DNA of 17,025 nucleotides from Aquificaceae bacterium (GTDB lineage Bacteria > Aquificota > Aquificia > Aquificales > Aquificaceae): assembly GCA_025057715.1 (NCBI GenBank), contig JANWVD010000003.1, forward strand, positions 1 through 17,025, read 5' to 3'. Made by a program: the position numbers and the translations under genes. Numbering within the stretch: the stretch's first letter is position 1; the number at the start of each line of letters is the position of its first letter. Below, one piece after another: positions 14,456-17,025 of this stretch. A model generated the notes under the pieces. That model made no database searches and was not told where the DNA came from. It saw nothing but the letters and a program-made list of their open reading frames with translations.

Positions 14456-15658
14456 TTAAATGCCGTCTAAAAAGTTTACGCTCTCGATGTGGTAAGTATG
14501 CGGAAAGTTCTCAACGAGCCTTGACCATCTTAGTTTGTAAAAGCCCCTCAAGGCGTTAACATCCCTCGCAAGCGTAGCCGGATTACAAGAGACGTAGATT
14601 ATCCTCTTTGGTCTTTTTAGCTTTATCGCCCTTATCTCGCCATTATCAAGCCCGCCCCTTGGCGGATTTACAAAGAGCGTGTCTGACTCAACGCTCAAGA
14701 TTGCCTCTGCACCCTTAAGGGCTCGCACCTGCGCTTTTATGCCATTTAGCATCAGGTTATACCTAGCATCCTCAACAGCGAGCGAATTTATATCAGAAGA
14801 GAATAACGAATCCGCCCTTCGGGCGAGAAAAACGGAGAAAAAGCCAGCCCCGCAATGAAGCTCAAGCACCCTTCCCTGAATTTCCTCGCCAACCGCGGTC
14901 TTTATAAAATCGTCCCACATCTTGTAATTTATTTGCAAGAAGCTATCAAGCCCTATCTTGTAATTAGCGCCGCAAGCTGATATAAACCCAAACCCGCGTC
15001 CAATCAGCTTTAACCTCTCGCCGCTTGGTAGGTAAATACCAACACCCACTACATTACTTGGGGGATTTAGCTCTTCCACTGACCCAATGAGCTTTAAAGC
15101 AATCTCATTTGCACCCGGGTAGAATGTCGCATGGCACTCTTTAAGCTGGGGGTTTTTCAAAGAGAGCTCTCTAATCCAAGGTAATAAACCTTCCAAGGAT
15201 GGGTGTAAAATCGGGCATTTTGAAACATCAACAAGATTTCTACTTGAGCGCATGAAAAAACCTGCTTTTCCCATAAATGTTTTAAATTGTGCCCTTATTC
15301 TATATTCCCACGGGTCTTTAAAAACTGGGCTTTTGAGCTCGAAATCATCCACTTTGCCGATTCTTTGGAGATTTTCACAAAGGATTGACTCTTTTAGCTT
15401 TATCTGACCCTCTTTTGAAACATGCTGAAGCTGACATCCGCCGCAAACATAGTAATGCGGGCATGATGGATTGGTCCTTAGCTCAGATTTTGAGATAATT
15501 TCCTCTATCAGACCAAAGTCATGGTCTTTTGTTTGTTTTTGTATCCTTATTTTTACCTCTTCCCCAGGCAAGGCAAAGGGCACGAATACCTTCTTACCAT
15601 CTTTTGACTTTCCAAGACCAAGCCCGCCTTGCACGAGCTTGTCAATAAGTATCTTCAT
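14456..15658 (-). CDS. rlmD: RlmD/RumA-type 23S rRNA (uracil-5)-methyltransferase
   Basis: SAM-dependent methylation of a uridine at C5 in rRNA (or possibly tRNA; the TrmA/RlmC/RlmD group cannot be fully split by eye). 400 aa. An N-terminal TRAM domain (1-57) binds RNA. Four cysteines for a [4Fe-4S] cluster are visible: Cys66, Cys72 and Cys75 in CPHYYVCGGCQLQH, and Cys148 in SKCPILH. The methyltransferase domain has the FLQIN segment (240-244), SAM motif I ELHCGAGFFSV (266-276) and FVNPPRGGLD (329-338). The catalytic nucleophile is Cys358 (YVSCNPATLARD), and the general base Glu392 lies in the C-terminal FPHTYHIESV. The start overlaps the nusA stop as ATGA. It lacks a good Shine-Dalgarno, so coupling is likely. 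Confidence 0.92.
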   Translation of the reverse strand: MKILIDKLVQGGLGLGKSKDGKKVFVPFALPGEEVKIRIQKQTKDHDFGLIEEIISKSELRTNPSCPHYYVCGGCQLQHVSKEGQIKLKESILCENLQRIGKVDDFELKSPVFKDPWEYRIRAQFKTFMGKAGFFMRSSRNLVDVSKCPILHPSLEGLLPWIRELSLKNPQLKECHATFYPGANEIALKLIGSVEELNPPSNVVGVGIYLPSGERLKLIGRGFGFISACGANYKIGLDSFLQINYKMWDDFIKTAVGEEIQGRVLELHCGAGFFSVFLARRADSLFSSDINSLAVEDARYNLMLNGIKAQVRALKGAEAILSVESDTLFVNPPRGGLDNGEIRAIKLKRPKRIIYVSCNPATLARDVNALRGFYKLRWSRLVENFPHTYHIESVNFLDGI

Positions 15659-16620
15659 CTAAGCTTGACCAGCTTTTCAAAGTCCTCTAAGGACATAATG
15701 TCAAGATGCCAGCCTGTGATTTTATTAGCAAGCTTTACATTGACGCCACCCTTGCCTATTGCAAGCGAGAGCTTATCTTTAGCAACCGCTATTTCTGCCT
15801 TCTTTTCCTTGATATTTAGGCGGAGCTTTAAAACCTGTGCAGGCTGGAGGCTCTTTTTGATAAATTCCTCGGGTTCGTCGCTCCAAGAAAACACATCTAT
15901 CCTCTCGCCGCAGAGCTCTTCGCTAACGGCATTGATTCTTGAGCCTTTTAGTCCGAGTAATGCGCCAACCGGGTCTAACTTTGCATTTTTTGCTAATACT
16001 GCTATCTTTGCCCTCTCACCTGGCTCTCTTGCAAGTGCCTTTACTTGTACCTCGCCGCTTGCTACTTCTGGCACCTCTTGCTCTATTAAGCGCCTTAGGA
16101 AGTTAGGATGGGTTCTTGATAACGTTATTTCGTGCTTGCCTTTGTGCTTTTTTATGCTAAGAAGAAGCGCTTTTATGCCGCTGCCTTGCTTTAGATTTTC
16201 CCTCTTTATTTGCTCTCTTTTTGGAAGAATGCCAGACACCTTCCCAAGGTCAACTATCGCATCGCCCTCGGGGGTGATTTTACGCACTATTCCTAAAACG
16301 AGCTTGTTCTCAAGCTGCAAAAGCTCTAAAAATCCCCTCTCCTCTTCTGCCTTTTCGAGTTCTTTGAAAAACTCCTCTCTTGCTGCGTAAGCAGCGATTC
16401 TGTTTATATCTTCTGTTGATATATCAAGAGGTTCCCCGTCTTTGGTAAAGACCTTTATTGAATCTTCGTTTAATTCTACTTCGAGAGCTGTATCTTTCAT
16501 GCGTCTATCTTTTCTTATTGCCAAGGCTATGGCGTTTTTTAAAGACCTCTCAACTATCCACTCGGGAAGGTTTTTCTCCTTCGCGACCTGTTCTATCAGG
16601 CGCTTTAGGTTCTTGACCAT
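15655..16620 (-). CDS. nusA: Transcription termination/antitermination factor NusA (short form)
   Basis: Binds RNA polymerase and nascent RNA, and controls pausing, termination and antitermination. 321 aa in the usual order: N-terminal polymerase-binding domain (1 to about 100), S1 domain (about 105-170, KLVLGIVRKITPEGDAIVDL), KH1 (about 185-262, DPVGALLGLKGSRINAVSEE then ERIDVFSWS) and KH2 (about 263-318, DKLSLAIGKGGVNVKLANKI then TGWHLDI). The protein ends right after KH2; it lacks the acidic repeats of E. coli NusA and is shorter than the roughly 370-aa Bacillus form. The ATG at 16620 lies within the end of rimP (16-bp overlap) without a Shine-Dalgarno, so it is probably translated by coupling. 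The rimP-nusA order is widely conserved, but the next gene is rlmD-like rather than infB. Confidence 0.95.
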   Translation of the reverse strand: MVKNLKRLIEQVAKEKNLPEWIVERSLKNAIALAIRKDRRMKDTALEVELNEDSIKVFTKDGEPLDISTEDINRIAAYAAREEFFKELEKAEEERGFLELLQLENKLVLGIVRKITPEGDAIVDLGKVSGILPKREQIKRENLKQGSGIKALLLSIKKHKGKHEITLSRTHPNFLRRLIEQEVPEVASGEVQVKALAREPGERAKIAVLAKNAKLDPVGALLGLKGSRINAVSEELCGERIDVFSWSDEPEEFIKKSLQPAQVLKLRLNIKEKKAEIAVAKDKLSLAIGKGGVNVKLANKITGWHLDIMSLEDFEKLVKLR

Positions 16621-17025
16621 GGGTCTATGTGCAAGTTTGCTCTTGCTATGGCTGAAACTGGGATGTGATAGAGTCTCTCTTCTTCTTGGATTTGAATAAC
16701 ACCGTCCTTAATGCCAAAGATTTTGCCCTTTAGCTCCCTTTTTGTGTCTATTGGCTCTCTCAAAATGACCTTTACCTGTCTTCCTAAAAAAAACTCAAAG
16801 TGCTCTGGCTTTGAAAGCTCGCGGTTAAGCCCAGGTGAGCTTACCTCAAGCGAATATGAAAAGGGGATGATATCCTCTACATCAAGGAGCGGGCTTAGCC
16901 TTTTGCTGACCTCCTCGCAATCCCCAATGCTTACCCCGCCTTCTTTATCGATTATGACCCTTAAAACCCATCCCCTCTCTGCTTTGAATTCAACATCGAA
17001 TAGTCTATATCCGAGCTTTTCAATG
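16605..17025 (-). CDS. rimP: Ribosome maturation factor RimP (5' end outside window)
   Basis: Helps assemble the 30S subunit. About 140 codons are visible, with the reading frame running off the right edge of the window, so perhaps 10-20 N-terminal residues are missing. The translated part starts IEKLGYRLFDVEFKAERGWV and has VLRVIIDKEGGVSIGDCEEV and LLDVEDIIPFSYSLEVSSPG followed by LNRELSKPEHFEFFLGRQVKV, the strongest RimP signature. It ends LYHIPVSAIARANLHIDPWSRT. The stop (16607-16605) lies inside the start of nusA. This pairing is the standard rimP-nusA arrangement. Confidence 0.95.
   Translation of the reverse strand, partial: IEKLGYRLFDVEFKAERGWVLRVIIDKEGGVSIGDCEEVSKRLSPLLDVEDIIPFSYSLEVSSPGLNRELSKPEHFEFFLGRQVKVILREPIDTKRELKGKIFGIKDGVIQIQEEERLYHIPVSAIARANLHIDPWSRT

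Noticed and set aside
15131..15146. Sigma-54-like TGGCAC-N8-GC on the + strand
   Set aside because: It lies within rlmD, antisense, matches only part of the -12 element (AAGC instead of TTGC), and has no + strand gene to drive.
15629..16390. 253-codon + strand open frame opposite nusA and rlmD
   Set aside because: Ser/Leu/Phe-rich antisense shadow of two clear conserved genes.

Overview
The window looks like a piece of a compact chromosome from a diderm (Gram-negative) bacterium. It encodes an outer-membrane beta-barrel protein, exported and lipid-anchored proteins, a sigma-54 promoter and a sigma-54 activator. Gene packing is tight, with many 4-28 bp overlaps and two convergent pairs that overlap at their stop codons. 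Base composition is moderate. The mix of genes (NifA-like GAF activator without the Cys motif, glnB-glnA-amt, class Ia ribonucleotide reductase) would fit a deep-branching, perhaps thermophilic lineage such as the Aquificota. That placement is an inference and is weak. I see no phage, IS element, CRISPR array, tRNA or rRNA.

Left part (1-2869). The end of a TgpA-like membrane transglutaminase (+) runs into queF (-). queF is divergent from cutA (+) across a 44-bp gap that seems to hold two overlapping promoters around a GC-rich palindrome. cutA overlaps the gene for a GAF/AAA+/Fis sigma-54 activator of the NifA family.

Middle (2870-8654). A PEBP-family lipoprotein with a Gly/Thr linker sits alone between two AT-rich gene-free stretches. 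Next comes a nitrogen-assimilation operon: a near-consensus sigma-54 promoter and a TGT-N10-ACA upstream element, then glnB (PII), glnA (glutamine synthetase I), amt (ammonium channel) and an outer-membrane porin-like gene whose start overlaps the amt stop. PII keeps Tyr51 and GlnA keeps the adenylylation-type Tyr398, so a GlnD/GlnE-type modification cascade is likely. The activator gene 1.7 kb upstream is a natural candidate regulator.

Right part (8700-17025). fabG and folK form a small + strand pair that meets nrdB tail to tail. Everything from 17025 back to 9919 is on the minus strand, in transcription order: rimP (5' end missing), nusA, an RlmD-type rRNA uracil methyltransferase, nrdA, an exported TPR-like protein, a second helical repeat-like protein and nrdB. 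Six of these seven genes touch or overlap a neighbour; the one real gap (103 bp, before nrdA) holds a candidate promoter and small hairpins. The two unrecognised genes between nrdA and nrdB are the least ordinary coding content of the window.
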